Of a stretch of 64,000 nucleotides of DNA, positions 36,415 to 46,970 are shown piece by piece. Position 1 is the first letter of the stretch. Each line of letters opens with the position of its first letter. Origin of the DNA: Porodaedalea pini (Eukaryota; Basidiomycota; Agaricomycetes; Hymenochaetales; Hymenochaetaceae); assembly GCA_002794775.1 (NCBI GenBank), contig NBAY01000016.1, forward strand, positions 613,429 to 677,428, read 5' to 3'. A program made the translations under genes and the position numbers. Below the pieces are notes generated by a model. That model did not search any database and was not told the DNA's origin. It saw nothing but the letters and a program-made list of their open reading frames with translations.

Positions 36415-37263
36415 CAGCCTTTTTCATAAGTCCTGCGACACGTGCATGTCACGTGAAGTGAGCCGCGTCAGAGCCAAAGTGTCAAAAAATTAGAATGAAT
36501 GCCTATTTTCTCTGTGAATTCTGCACAGTACCTGCTCATTAAGTACTCAAAAAAAAGGCACGGTTCTCAGGAGCAGAAATATGTAAAATAGGGAGCAATA
36601 AATTGACTGTGTAGGTGGGTGGAGATCAAACAAGTGCAGCTGGTCTGTTCTCTCACCCATTTCCACCGAGATTCAAAAATTATGGCTCCCCTAAATATAC
36701 CTATAAAATTCTTTCCTGTGACTGTAAATTAAGTATATGACTATATCAACATCTCCTGAAAGTTTGAAGCCAATCCATTTAGTATTCATGGTCCAGCAGC
36801 AAGATTTGTGTTCTACTCTGCAAGACCTGTTGTGAGAAAAGGAGGGTGGAAAGAGCTTGAAGTGGAACACAAATCTTGCTGCTGCACCATGAATACTGAA
36901 TGGATTGGCTTCAAACTTTCAGGAGATGTTGATATAGTAATATACTTAATTTACAGTCACAGGAAAGAATTTTATAGGTATATTTAGGGGAGCCATAATT
37001 TTTGAATCTCGGTGGAAATGGGTGAGAGAACAGATCAGCTGCACTTGTTTGATCTCCACCCACCTACACAGTCAATTTATTGCTCCCTATTTTACATATT
37101 TCTGCTCCTGAGAACCGTGCCTTTTTTTTGAGTACTTAATGAGCAGGTTCTGTGCAGAATTCACAGAGAAAATAGGCATTCATTCTAATTTTTCGACACT
37201 TTGGTTCTGACGCGGCTCACTTCACGTGACATGCACGTGTTGCAGGACTTATGAAAAAGGCTG
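36415..37263. mobile_element. 849-bp palindromic (foldback) DNA element with TA target duplication
   Basis: Two arms of exactly 403 bp (36415-36817 and 36861-37263) are inverted copies with roughly ten mismatches, around a 43-bp spacer. The ends read CAGCCTTTTTCATAAGTCC outward to inward. Both sides carry TA (36413-36414 and 37264-37265). Removing the element plus one TA rebuilds the LINE ORF1 codons ALINQETW, aligned with AFIAQDSW in copy B. The element has no coding capacity. TA duplication and CAG ends fit a non-autonomous Tc1/mariner-type element; superfamily is inferred. Confidence 0.87.
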
Positions 37264-38036
37264 TAATGAGAGCGCGGAGGTCGCGGACCGACTTTTCGGC
37301 AAGTTCTCGTGACTTCTTATTGACTTCTTCGGCGATGGCCGGGTCTTCACCGGCGATATCCGGATCATCCTCTGCGTTGTTGAGTTGGGGGGGTTGCTGT
37401 CGACGTACAGGTCGTCATCGGCGTCCATTGCATCCTTATCGTCGGGAATATGGCCGATTGTAGCAGGGTTGTTTGGAGCTTCGCGTCCATGATGTTCTTC
37501 TTCAGACGGGGAGCGCTTGAGACTGATTTGGGATGGTATGTCAGGGGTGGGTGGGAGATCTCCCTGCTTGCGGAGGGCAGCGGCATGCTGGTCCGCTTCG
37601 GTGTCGGGTGTCCAGTCGAGTTGGTTCTTTTTCGCTAATTCGCATACGGCTGAGTTGTGGTTGTATGTTGAGTCGCGTCCGCACTGAGTGCAGAGTTTCG
37701 CCGCGCCAGAAACACATGAGCGACTGTGATAGGGAAGTTCGTATTTACACTCGTCGCATTTGGTCGGGTCTTTGATGTTGCCTAGGGACCTAAGCGATTT
37801 GGTTCGGTGGAGACTCGCTGGCTTCGCGTTGGGGGGCGGGGCCATCGATAGAGACAAAGAGGTTTACACTGTGAAGGTCTTTCCCACGGTCTGGATGATG
37901 GTGGTAAGAGGCTAAGTGACGTTTCCCAAATCAAGTTCAAGTTCAGACAATCATAAAGGTGCTCTGGAAATTTCACAATGATAAATAATGCGCTAAATTC
38001 GACGCTGATAATATTAATATTCTACCGTTCTACGTC

Positions 38037-39079
38037 CTACCAAAAGCCGAGTATACAAGCTTCCCAACCCAGAGCCCGAACTCGCTCCAACGCGCAGCTC
38101 ACCTCTTCCACCCATGAACCTGTCTTTCGTTCCGGAACACCCTGCGAAGTTGACCCTAGACGCCGCGATACGTTCAAGAAATAAATATCGTGGAACGGGA
38201 TGCCCAGAGTCGATGGTCTTCGGTCTATGTGTTGGACTGTGAGCTCCAGGTGTGATAACACTGCTGACAGGTCAAAAGCCTGGGTGGGAGGTGAAGACAC
38301 TCGAAGAAGGGCCTGATGTTCCTCGGGTACTGTGTCTGGAATACGAAGCGTCGAGGAATCTTTCACGATCCAAAATTTTGTGAAGTTATCTGCGTGATCT
38401 ATTAGCATCAAGTAAAACCAGTCCAATTGAAACGACGTACTGCCCTCGTTTTGTATTCCTTTCTCAAGCAACGAGAGATCAGGATATACAGTCGCGCAAA
38501 CTTCTGAGCAGATTGCCGCGCTATTCCGTCGTGCATCACCTATAAGGATGGCCTCTGCAGCAGCAGCTGTCGATGGTGTTTTCGTCAATACGGCTTCAGG
38601 TAGATGTGCCTTCAAGAATCTACTACACTGTCCCAGCGCCTGAACGCAAGTAGAGTTCAACTCAGTTCCTTTTGGGACAATACTAAGCAGATAGATACGT
38701 ACTTGTTCATGGCTAAGGACCTGTTTGATATCGCCTAATTTTGTCCCCCGCGCGGCCAAGAGACAGTGTTGAACCTGCAGTGTTATCTCCCCCTTTATCA
38801 CTTTCTCCTTCCCAACTTCCGGGAGACGAAGAAGATCGAGTGATTCAACGACAGGTCCAAATATCGAGTTTTCGGCTGGAATCAAAGCAACCGGTGCCTC
38901 TGAAGGTATCGCGTTGAAGGTATCTTTACATGTTGCTGAGTTAGTGTATGTCCGAATTATATTTCACACAAGAAACTCGCCTGCTATAGTGCTTTTCTGT
39001 ACATATTTAACGTTGTCGCGAAATCGATTGAAAGCAGCCTAAAGGTGAACAACAGTGAGAACGGACACCTTCTCACAGC

Positions 39080-39112
<33 letters not shown>

Positions 39113-39227
39113 CATGGCTGACCTGGTGGGAATAAGTGCCCTCCGGACCCAAAAAAGCAACGCGCAACAGTTCGTCAGAGTCTTCCTTGGATTGTGGTAG
39201 AGCATCTGTCCTTTTGCTGGACGACAT
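38037..39227 (-). CDS. PHA2: Prephenate dehydratase
   Basis: Converts prephenate to phenylpyruvate, the committed step to phenylalanine. Exons (minus strand) are 39227-39123, 39038-38981, 38923-38703, 38639-38441 and 38389-38037; 936 nt = 311 residues. The N-terminal catalytic domain shows LLRVAFLGPEGTYSHQ, the ALIPAENSIFGPV block, TPSTAAAAEAI and GNNFTKFWIV, where the usual TRF motif reads TKF. A C-terminal ACT-type regulatory region carries HIDRRPSTL, the counterpart of the Phe-binding ESRP motif, so feedback by phenylalanine is plausible. Intron 2 (38924-38980) has a GC donor, needed to give the conserved STIADTFNAIP. Intron 1 contains a run of 29 A's on the coding strand. Confidence 0.94.
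38924..38980 (-). other. PHA2: GC-AG intron in the prephenate dehydratase gene
   Basis: Donor CAG|GCGAGT, branch-like CACTAAC, acceptor AAAG; 57 nt. Splicing here joins STIA to DTFNAIP and keeps the 936-nt frame. No GT donor nearby gives the conserved protein. Confidence 0.8.
39084..39112. repeat. Homopolymer T29 (A29 on the coding strand of PHA2 intron 1)
   Basis: An uninterrupted run of 29 T's inside the 84-nt first intron (39039-39122) of the prephenate dehydratase gene, beginning nine bases after the donor. The length may be imprecise from sequencing. Confidence 0.9.
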
Positions 39228-39622
39228 GTGCAGTACCTGGCAAAGGCAAACAACCGCCGAACGTGAATCTCTTGAACGCTTAAAATGTATCGTAGACTGA
39301 CGCCCGCGATGCGTGATACTGAAGGTAGGAAAAGAGAGACCAGTCAACGGGGCTACATGGAGGCCCAGATATGATATTGAGTGTTATCATGACGGCCGCA
39401 ATCGAAAAGTCGATGGCGATCGGCCGAGACACGCAAAATGTATAACGCTAACGCAACAAATACGCGGCAGTGAGTATTATCAGATACCAAGTACAGTGAT
39501 TCATAATCTACTGGTACAAACAAAAAGTATAGATGATAGTGGTAAAGCTAAAGATTTGAATCCAGATAGTAGTAGCACAAACACTGGCCCGTAAACCAGT
39601 CCGGCGAGTGGGAAATTACACG
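39228..39622. other. Spacer between tandem minus-strand genes
   Basis: 395 bp upstream of the prephenate dehydratase start and downstream of the Zn2Cys6 gene. I see no further gene or repeat in it. Confidence 0.5.
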
Positions 39623-42600
39623 TCAGTCAAAAATCAGCGGCGGCGCCCCTACTCCCATAAGAAATTCAAGACTATCCTGAGACCCTTCTTGCGTTGCAAG
39701 CGTTGAGAATTCCGGGCTCTTCGGAAAAGACGGGTTTTGGAAATTGGGTAGAATAACGTCGTCCAGAATTCCTACGGATTGCAGGATGATATCATCGAGC
39801 ATTTTTGCGTACCGGTCTGATGAGTTTGGTACAACGACGATGAGAGAATAGTTCAAATCAATTTAGAAACGAAATACGTACATGCTAAAGGAATGCGTAG
39901 TCCAATCTTTGCCAAGGCAATGCTAGAAAAGGTCAGTCGTATAAGCATAAGCATACAGGGAGCCAGTAAGTTAAATATGCGTACCGAATGTATTCCAGTT
40001 CTGTCCGAACAGTGTTTGTCTGAACTTGATCTCCTGCTTGCCTCGCCTCTTGAAGGAAGCGCGTTAGCACCCTTCCAGCCATGAAAAAAGCGAACTGAAT
40101 AAAAGAATTGGGTTTGAGAGACGTGGAACGACATGCTTTAGATGCACTCACACAGCAAAAGTTGTCTAATAGAGTCAAGTCGAAGCTCGTTGACCATATT
40201 GCATACAATTGGTCAAGAATCGCGCGAGCTGCTTCCAAGATTTTCTGAACCGAGATACACCGGTTAGATTTCATATCGACGTGTGGGTCGTGCAATAAGA
40301 TCTTTGCTCTGATAAAAACAATTAGTCGGCATAACACATTTTACATATGTGAGAAACTAACACGCTTGGTGTGAGGAGGGCTAGAAGCAAGTGGATATCC
40401 ACGACTCCATCTTGCGTAGCATCTCTAAGCCCCTTCGGAAAGCTCGGAATGAAAGCTGTCACCAGATGGTCCACTCTCTTAAAGCCTCGGGTCTCTCGTG
40501 GATCGATATACTGTGCAGTCGCACACTGGTCACTAGTCGAAGAACCTAGAGGGGGTATCATGTCTGCATCTCCAGCAAAATTCTTCGCGCGGAATCGCAA
40601 GTTGAAAGTCTTCACATGTGACATGATCTATAATCAACAAGATGATGAAGGTTATTGGAGTAATGCGATAAGGAAGAAGTCCTTACAATAGATGCTTTTA
40701 TGTATAGAACAAAAGAGTCCGTTTGTTCTGGAGGATGCGTAAGAAGCATATCAGGGCTATGAGCCCATTGTCTACTTTTCGGTGGTACAAGAATCTAGAC
40801 GTCGGAAAGTTAGTAACTTTTCCTACTGTCTGAAGAAGTACGTATCGATACAGACTCCTTGTTCGAATTGGTCAGCCCGCACCGGTAGCAACTGGGATAT
40901 ATCCTGATCATCCAAGCTCATGGCCCATCCATTTCCTGACGAGTAAAGTCTCTCAGTCGCATATGTCAGCCAAAATGTATTTCGCCGCGTCTCGTCTTCT
41001 ACGACTGTTCGGGCAGGTGGGATAATAGATGGTGCTCGAAGCGATTTCGAAATGGAATGGAATGGCGGACACATATTTAATCCTAATGGAATTAGATATC
41101 TATCGATGGAAGGACGGTTAAGCTGTGTAACACGCGGCAAATGTCCTGGGAGCAGCTACCTCATGGCTCGCCCAGTCGTCAGGAACATCTAACGTAAAGA
41201 GTTTGTGAATATCGTTCCACTCAGAAACGCGCGACTTACATCTGCCCATCTGTTTTCCTGGTAAGCATCAAAATTTCAACAATTGGTAAAAACCACTCAC
41301 TTTGCATGCGCATGGTAAAACCACGTCAGAATCGTCGTTGCTGTAGTTCGAAACGTCACGCTACATGAATGCCATCTCTTAAGAACTACGAACCTTGTTG
41401 GCATTCAAAAAGACGTTCGCCGAGTATAGTACTTTCTTCTATAGCTGTCGATGAAAATTTCGCATGCACTTCGCCAAACGAATCAGGTAGCGCTTTGCGA
41501 CGCTTATATGCACTTTGGAAAAGATCATCTGAAGAAACTTAGTACTTTAGTAGTAAAATATACCAACTTGCAAACCAACCTGCCGGCGTCTCTGCGAAGT
41601 TTGGCAGGGGAGGAGGTGGAACGGCAACAGTATAAAAGCTTCCAACAGCACATATCGCATGCAAGATAGCTGAAATAGTGTCAGTGTCAATAGATGTACG
41701 GTGCACTGAAACGAACCAATATGTGGAAAGTCGGCATGAGTTGGGGGCAGAGATAGCGAAGCGAGAAAGGACGGCCCGTGAAATAATCGTCCAGCGTGAG
41801 GTTGGAATGCAAAAAAGACCTCTACCCTAGAATGCAGCATTTACTCATGGATCGGGCGGAATAATCAAATGCGCCCTTACAAGTGCTGGAGTAGCTCAAA
41901 AGCAGGCAGATCATGAGGCCAATTGGGCCAAAGCACTTGGGTTGCATGATGAGATGCAGTTTGAAAATCAGCTCCAGAGCCAATCGTTCCGCCCAGTGGA
42001 GGAGTATTGACGGGTGAGATATGTGCAGGTATCAAAGGGGAGAACGACTTTGGAGGCTGAATCGGGTGAATGTAAGGCATATTCGGATTAGCAAAGCCTG
42101 TGCTTGAGACGCCCGGAAGATTGCCGGACGGAATTGCTGAAGCAGAAGAACTACTTGGTGAATTTGACGGCCGTGAATAATTGCCCTCCTCATCCTTCTG
42201 CCTCAGAAGAGCTTCGAGTTCGTCTGGTTGATTGGTACCAGATAAGTTCTGTAACTTGGGAAAGGACTTAAAAACCAACCCACTTATCCGATTTTCAAGC
42301 CTTTCATATCTATTCTTCGGTGCTGCATGAGGCTGCGCACCGTTTTCCGGTGACTCATCAAAGGTACACTCGAGAGGCGGAACGTCGATGCCAGGAGGAG
42401 CATGAGAAACCGTATTCCTGTGTGAACGGACGCAAGTCGTACAAGGACGTCGTGCATCACTTAAGCCAAGAAGTTAACAGATATAATCTCGGGCACGGGC
42501 ATCGGCCTTCGACTCGCCATTTCTGCCGATCAAAGAAAACCTTATAAGATCTCGGCGAGGAGGAGCAACTGGACAAACTTACAAGCTTCCTTCGTCTGCA

Positions 42601-42748
42601 CTGGTGACAGGCCTAAAAACCGCGCTTACGGTTAGGAACCGAACTCACGGCGGACGTGACTTGTACTTGCCTGGTTGCGTTTTAGAATAGGTGCAGAAAC
42701 CGACTCGCCTGGCTGGCTGGCAAATGTATCGCTAGGTATCTTTGGCAT
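39623..42748 (-). CDS. Zn(II)2Cys6 fungal-specific transcription factor
   Basis: DNA-binding regulator with an N-terminal binuclear zinc cluster and a fungal_trans (MHR) domain. The zinc cluster is ACHQCRRRKLKCDARRPCTTC (first 20: ACHQCRRRKLKCDARRPCTT), assembled from four exons: 42748-42671, 42612-42583, a 5-nt microexon 42522-42518 and the exon from 42459. The sixth Cys comes about 21 residues after the fifth (VPPLECTFDE), a spacing I associate with basidiomycete members. The regulatory domain shows HAGRLFHGPSFLASLSLPPT (about 41790), LHAICAVGSFYTVA and DETRRNTFWLTYATERLY (about 40990). The C-terminus ends GVGAPPLIFD at 39623. About fifteen introns, two with GC donors. Target genes are unknown; adjacency to prephenate dehydratase may be coincidental. 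Confidence 0.88.
42460..42517 (-). other. GC-AG intron within the zinc-cluster coding region
   Basis: The donor follows the microexon directly: AAATG|GCGAGT; acceptor CTTAAG; 58 nt with a GTTAAC branch-like site. A second GC donor, CAG|GCAAGT, starts the first intron of this gene (42670-42613). Confidence 0.75.
42518..42522 (-). other. 5-nt microexon in the Zn2Cys6 gene
   Basis: AAATG between acceptor CGGCAG and donor GCGAGT. It encodes the Lys and two bases of the third zinc-ligand Cys in KLKCDARRPC. Skipping it removes a zinc ligand and shifts the frame. Confidence 0.78.
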
Positions 42749-43076
42749 ACCCAGGACGCTGCTTCAGAAAGTCAAATGGAGTGTCACGCCTGTCGAGCTG
42801 AGGATGTGCAAGGACAAAAAGCTGACTGACCAACGCGCTTGACGGCGGACATAAGGTGCTGACATAACACGCATCTGACTGAGTCTGCAACTTCAATGCT
42901 CATACTCTTACAGAAGTCGGCGTTGTATACACGAGAAAGACTTATTTGAAAAGACAAATAGATGAAAGCAGAACATCTTATCGTAATGCTCGTTAAAGCA
43001 ATCGATCCCCAGCTACAATGACACATTGACATGAAGTATCTTCTGCATCGTACACTACCGTATCGTTTGTGCGAGT
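42749..43076. other. Spacer between importin alpha and the Zn2Cys6 gene
   Basis: 328 bp that must contain the regulator's promoter and the 3' UTR of importin alpha. Nothing specific is recognised. Confidence 0.5.
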
Positions 43077-44972
43077 CTACTGGCCAAAACTGAAACCACC
43101 TTGTGGGGCAGACACGTCCGAGTGGAACTGAAAATGAACATGAGCGATTTGAATTCTACATAAGAAACGTTTTTCACTCACAGCAAATTGTCCGGATGCG
43201 TCGACAGCCGGAGCCGCAATGTTCGTGTCCTCCTCTTCATCCGCGAAGTATTTGTCCATGATGTTGAAAGCTTTTTTATAAATCTCCAGGTTATCATGCT
43301 GCTGGAGGTTATGGATCATATGCATGCCACCGCATTCCTCCACGAAACGCGCGTACTGGTTCGTAGCTCCAGGACCAGCTGCCTGCTTGTCCATCTCCCC
43401 AACCTTGAGGATGTTGTCGAGCCCATCCAGCGCAACTTGGATGATCTTGTTGTCCATGGTCTGTAGCAAGTCGCAAAGGGGCTTGATACAACCCTGACTA
43501 ACAAGGTAACGGATCTGTGAGGGCTCCTGAAGACCTCCCGAAGTTGCGTTAGAGACTGCCCAGCAAGCCTCCTTCCTCGTCTTGAAGTCGGCGTTCTGGA
43601 GGATATTGATCAGAGGCGGAATAATGTTTGCATCAATCACAGCCTGGATCTGATGAGGCGAACCGGCTGTGACGTTTGAAATCGTCCAGCAAGCCTCTTT
43701 ACGTATGCCATCCTTCGGAGAAGAAAGGAGAGATAACAAGGCTGGGAGAGCTCCAGACGCGATAACTACCTGCGTCTGCAAGTCGTCGCCCGTTACGATG
43801 TTTCCAACGGAACGCAAAGCAGGAGTCTGCACAGACGTCGAGCTGTGCATGAGAAGATCGACGAGTCTTCTACAAACACCAGATTCGATGACGGCTTGGA
43901 TCTTGTCATTTGAGCCATCCGAAAGATATGAAATCGCCCAGCATGCGTCAATGAGAACCTCGTCATCGAGGGAATAGATCAGTTTCGTCAGGACGGTGAG
44001 AGCAGGCGAGATCTATTGCGAAGGCGGAATCGTCAGTCACTTTCCGTATGATTATTCGAGGCGGCTCACTAATTCCCATTCCGGCTGCGGGTTTTTACCC
44101 CTGCAGAAGTTGCTAAGAGTCCATGTCGCGTTTCGCAGCATGCTGATTTTGTGATTTTCGCTAAGGAGAGTAAGGAGAGGACGGAGCGCGCCCTGTTGGA
44201 GGACGTAATCCCTACACTGGGGACTATCACCCGCGATGTTGCCCAAAGCCCAGACGGCCTGCTCCCGAACATCCAAGACTGGCGAAGAAAGTAAATTGAT
44301 GAATTCCGGGACAGCACCAGCTTTGATCACAACTTGCGTATGGTCCGCAGTTCCAGACGCGATGTTTGTCAAAGCCCAAGCAGCTTCAAACTGCATGACG
44401 AACGTCAACCTCACATCGAGATTGCAAAATGGATGTTCGCACCTGAAGCATCGAATGATTTCCGCGGAGAAACTCAACAAACCGAGGCACAACATTGCAT
44501 TCGATGACCTTTTCAATCGGAGGATTTTTCTCCTTTGAAAGAAGCTTTCGGAACTTTGTCGTAGCATCAAGCTGACGCTCGGGATCATCTGAAAATACTC
44601 CACCAACTAGCTCTTCCGCCAGCTACACAATTCAACCACAGAAGTCAGAGATCGTAACGCATATATAAGCCGATTAAGTACGCGTACAGGAGCTTCCCAG
44701 TTGCTGGCTCCAGCTTCATCGTCGGAATCAGCCCCAGTAGATGGGAGGAAGTTCCTCCTCTTCGTGATATTCTCCTCCCTCTTCTGACGTCTGATTTCGA
44801 CCTGCTGCTCCTCTCGACGACGGCGCAGATCGTCCTGTTGAAGCCGCCCTTGTTCTTAAAGTCTTGATAGACGCGCGTCAAAGAAAGTGAGAAAATCGTT
44901 AGAGCGATTGTCGATAAGTGCAAGTTGATCAGACTAACTGGCTCTGCGATGGTCCATCGTCCGTGACTCCAT
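43077..44972 (-). CDS. Importin subunit alpha (karyopherin alpha)
   Basis: Adaptor that binds classical nuclear localisation signals and hands cargo to importin beta. The N-terminal importin-beta-binding segment is seen as [19 protein letters not shown] (about 44790-44835). ARM repeats follow: [97 protein letters not shown] and [16 protein letters not shown], with the Trp-Asn ladder that grips the signal. The C-terminus has the acidic [12 protein letters not shown] and ends GGFSFGQ. Short introns split it (for example 44855-44938). The start [11 protein letters not shown] lies 162 bp from the divergent LSM5 start, so the two share a compact promoter. Yeast counterpart is SRP1. Confidence 0.96.
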
Positions 44973-45134
44973 GTTGTAAATGCGACGACGAGGACGTAAA
45001 GGTATAAGAGAAAGAGGCGCGCCGCGATGATGGCGCGAAACAACTGGGCAAGGGGGTGAGAAAACGTGACCTTAGTAGTCACGTCCAGGCGGTCCACAGG
45101 CCACACTCAGGGACCACAATAGTTGTCAGCTGCA

Positions 45135-45608
45135 ATGGCCTCACAGGTGCTGCCGCTGGGTACGTGTGCGACGTATCTATCATCTTCTTTGATTGTTATT
45201 GATAATAGACAAAAGAGCTGATTGATACCTGCATCGGTTCGCGCATATGGGTCATCATGAAGAGTGACCGCGAGTTTACAGGTACTTTGTTGGGGTTTGA
45301 TGACTTCGTTAGTGAGTAATATAGACCCGGCTTAGTGCTCTTGTCTGACTATATTTTATGAAAGATATGGTATTGGATGATGTAACGGAATAGTGAGCAA
45401 ACAAGCTGGATTGGTGCCTTCGGACTCCTTATCCCAGCTCTATTTAGCGAGAACACCCCAGAAGGACGGAAAGCGACCAAACTTAGGCAGACCTTGTTGA
45501 ATGGAAATAACATTTGCATGGTACGTACTTCTCTCTTTGTATGTATGGGCTGTATCTGACCGTTGCTTTCAGCTTATCCCAGGGAGCTCTGGTCCCGAGG
45601 GCTCATGA
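45135..45608 (+). CDS. LSM5: U6 snRNA-associated Sm-like protein LSm5
   Basis: Subunit of the LSm1-7 (mRNA decay) and LSm2-8 (U6 snRNA) rings. Exons are 45135-45159, 45216-45311, 45365-45392, 45448-45520 and 45573-45608; 258 nt = 85 residues (human 91). The protein reads [20 protein letters not shown] at the start, carries the Sm1 motif [15 protein letters not shown] and the Sm2 motif [12 protein letters not shown], and ends GSSGPEGS. The exons are so short that no single open frame reveals the gene. All introns are GT-AG and 52-56 nt. It sits divergent from importin alpha. Functionally it links to DCP2 in this window through the LSm1-7 decapping pathway, though the two genes are 20 kb apart. 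Confidence 0.95.
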
Positions 45609-46267
45609 TACGGACTACGGATGACGCGTATCCAATTGTGCACTCTGCCTGTATGATGTCCACATTTCGATTGTGTCTTGTATGTTCTAAAGAATTCCAC
45701 TCGCAAGACTACAGTCTGAATGATCGATATGCATATGGGCTGGGTAAACCACCTCAAGCCATATTGTGTATTGGACCCATAGACTGCTGGCCGACAATTA
45801 TCTGCTCTCACAGAGTAGTAAAGCGAAGTACCTACGCGCCTTAATAATGCAGTGTGCTCTTAACGGAACCGATGCTGTGGTTCTACTTCAGATTATAATT
45901 TGAGCTTTCAGTTTCTATTTTTCACGGTAAATTTTTCTGTATCACAGATTCCTGACAACCCATCATGTGTATCTACAGGTGGTTCTGAAAAGTGTACATG
46001 AGAGGATATTGGGCAGTCAAGGTTTGTAAATCCAGGTATCGGCTTTTGATTATGAATAGAACTGTCTGGTCCGAGAGATGAAACATCTTAATACAACCCA
46101 CCACTTTGATGGTACTGGTAGACGTTGATTGTAGAAACACTCTTGAGCAAGAAAATGTGTTGCGGAGCTCCAACCAAGGACGCGTCCTGCTAAATTCAGT
46201 CACGGGATCAGAAAACTCAGCTAGCGCACTCTGCCATACCTCGAGGTTGCCTCAGCACGCTCTAAAC
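45609..46267. other. Intergenic region upstream of the bS16m gene
   Basis: 659 bp between LSM5 and the ribosomal protein gene, both on the plus strand. Several short open frames exist but none shows a known family or splice-consistent extension. Confidence 0.5.
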
Positions 46268-46680
46268 ATGGTCGTCCGCATACGCTTTTCTATGCATGGT
46301 CCACGGCATAACAAACTTTTCCACCTCGTCGCCATAAACTCCAAACAGAGGAGAGACGCAAAACCAATCGAGACACTTGGTGTCTACCGACACACCATTG
46401 ACCCAGCGAAAGACCGGATGTCGAAGTCGGTGGACTGGAGTGTGGCACGAATAAAATATTGGCTGGATGTGGGGGCGCAGCCAAGCAAGTCGGCAGTCAG
46501 GCTTTTCACGCAGGTGGATACTATCCTTTCATTAAATTGAGAACTATTTCATTGAATATTGGTTTGCAGGGCGGGATTTTACCTCCAGACTCGAAGTACC
46601 ACACAGCATCAAAAGGACGGGAGACGCCGGAAAGGACCTCTGTAGAAACAGCGACGAGGATACCTGAGGTGAATGCCTAG
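46268..46680 (+). CDS. MRPS16: Mitochondrial small-subunit ribosomal protein bS16m
   Basis: Component of the mitoribosomal small subunit. Exons 46268-46513 and 46570-46680 give 357 nt = 118 residues. The start MVVRIRFSMHGPRHNKLF matches the S16 N-terminus, followed by the family block ETLGVYRHTIDPAKD, VARIKYWLDVGAQPSKSAVR and GGILPPDSKYH. No separate presequence is present; S16 homologues begin in the same way. An in-frame upstream extension exists at 46106 but adds unconserved sequence, so 46268 is preferred. The short acidic tail is specific to this copy. Confidence 0.94.
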
Positions 46681-46970
46681 GCCTACGTGACGAATTCGAC
46701 CTGCCTGGAACACCGTCGGAACTCACAACGATTGAAGCTCTAGCGTTAGGTGCAGCTCCGGTCAGTTTTGTAGGTTGAGTGTTTTTGTGAAGGGTGTTTG
46801 GATTGCTGGGTGCGACGGGGCATTTTTCTCATTCTGTAATCATTCCTTTTGCTCTCTAATCAAATATCATGCAGCACTCTCAAACCAAGCTTGAACGCTT
46901 GAATGACTGAGACATTGCCTAAGCTCAAGAAGTCATGAGTCTCTCAGAGGTCGACCCGATTTCATCCGAC

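Larger units (their letters stand above)
34301..37845 (-). pseudogene. LINE copy A ORF1 (gag-like), interrupted twice
   Basis: Starts at MAPPPNAKPASLHRTKS (37845). An N-terminal Cys-rich finger (CDECKYELPYHSRSC, CTQCGRDSTYNHNSAVC) is followed by an acidic linker, a mid-domain with SISSLVSMVSSLTEKTNKLE (short coiled coil), and a C-terminal part with zinc knuckles (CDNCHRLGHSSTKC and CAICSEPHHTAIHVTRC) ending RRNYRPPY at 34301. The frame is split by the palindrome at 36415-37263 and by the solo LTR at 35179-35625. Mentally removing each together with one copy of its target duplication restores alignment, codon for codon, with copy B. Confidence 0.88.
30478..37900 (-). mobile_element. Decayed Tad-like non-LTR retrotransposon (LINE), copy A
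   Basis: Minus-strand element with ORF1 (RNA-binding, Cys-rich) and ORF2 (APE endonuclease, reverse transcriptase, RNase H, terminal Cys/His motif), the order of fungal Tad-clade LINEs. The 5' end is placed near 37900 by comparison with copy B: both share the sequence around CCACCATCATCCAGACCGTG ahead of ORF1. The 3' end is near 30470; no target duplication was found. It is interrupted by a solo LTR (35179-35625) and a palindromic DNA element (36415-37263), and carries stops and frameshifts, so it is inactive. Confidence 0.9.

Noticed and set aside
36415..37263. Palindrome as an assembly inversion artefact
   Set aside because: The arms carry different bases at about ten sites, flanks are TA on both sides, and excision restores the reading frame, which an artefact would not do.
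38037..42748. Prephenate dehydratase and the adjacent Zn2Cys6 regulator as a biosynthetic gene cluster
   Set aside because: No tailoring enzymes, transporters or core synthases are nearby; the neighbours are housekeeping genes.
45609..46267. Additional small gene between LSM5 and bS16m
   Set aside because: Short open frames on both strands show no family motif and no splice arrangement that gives a conserved product.
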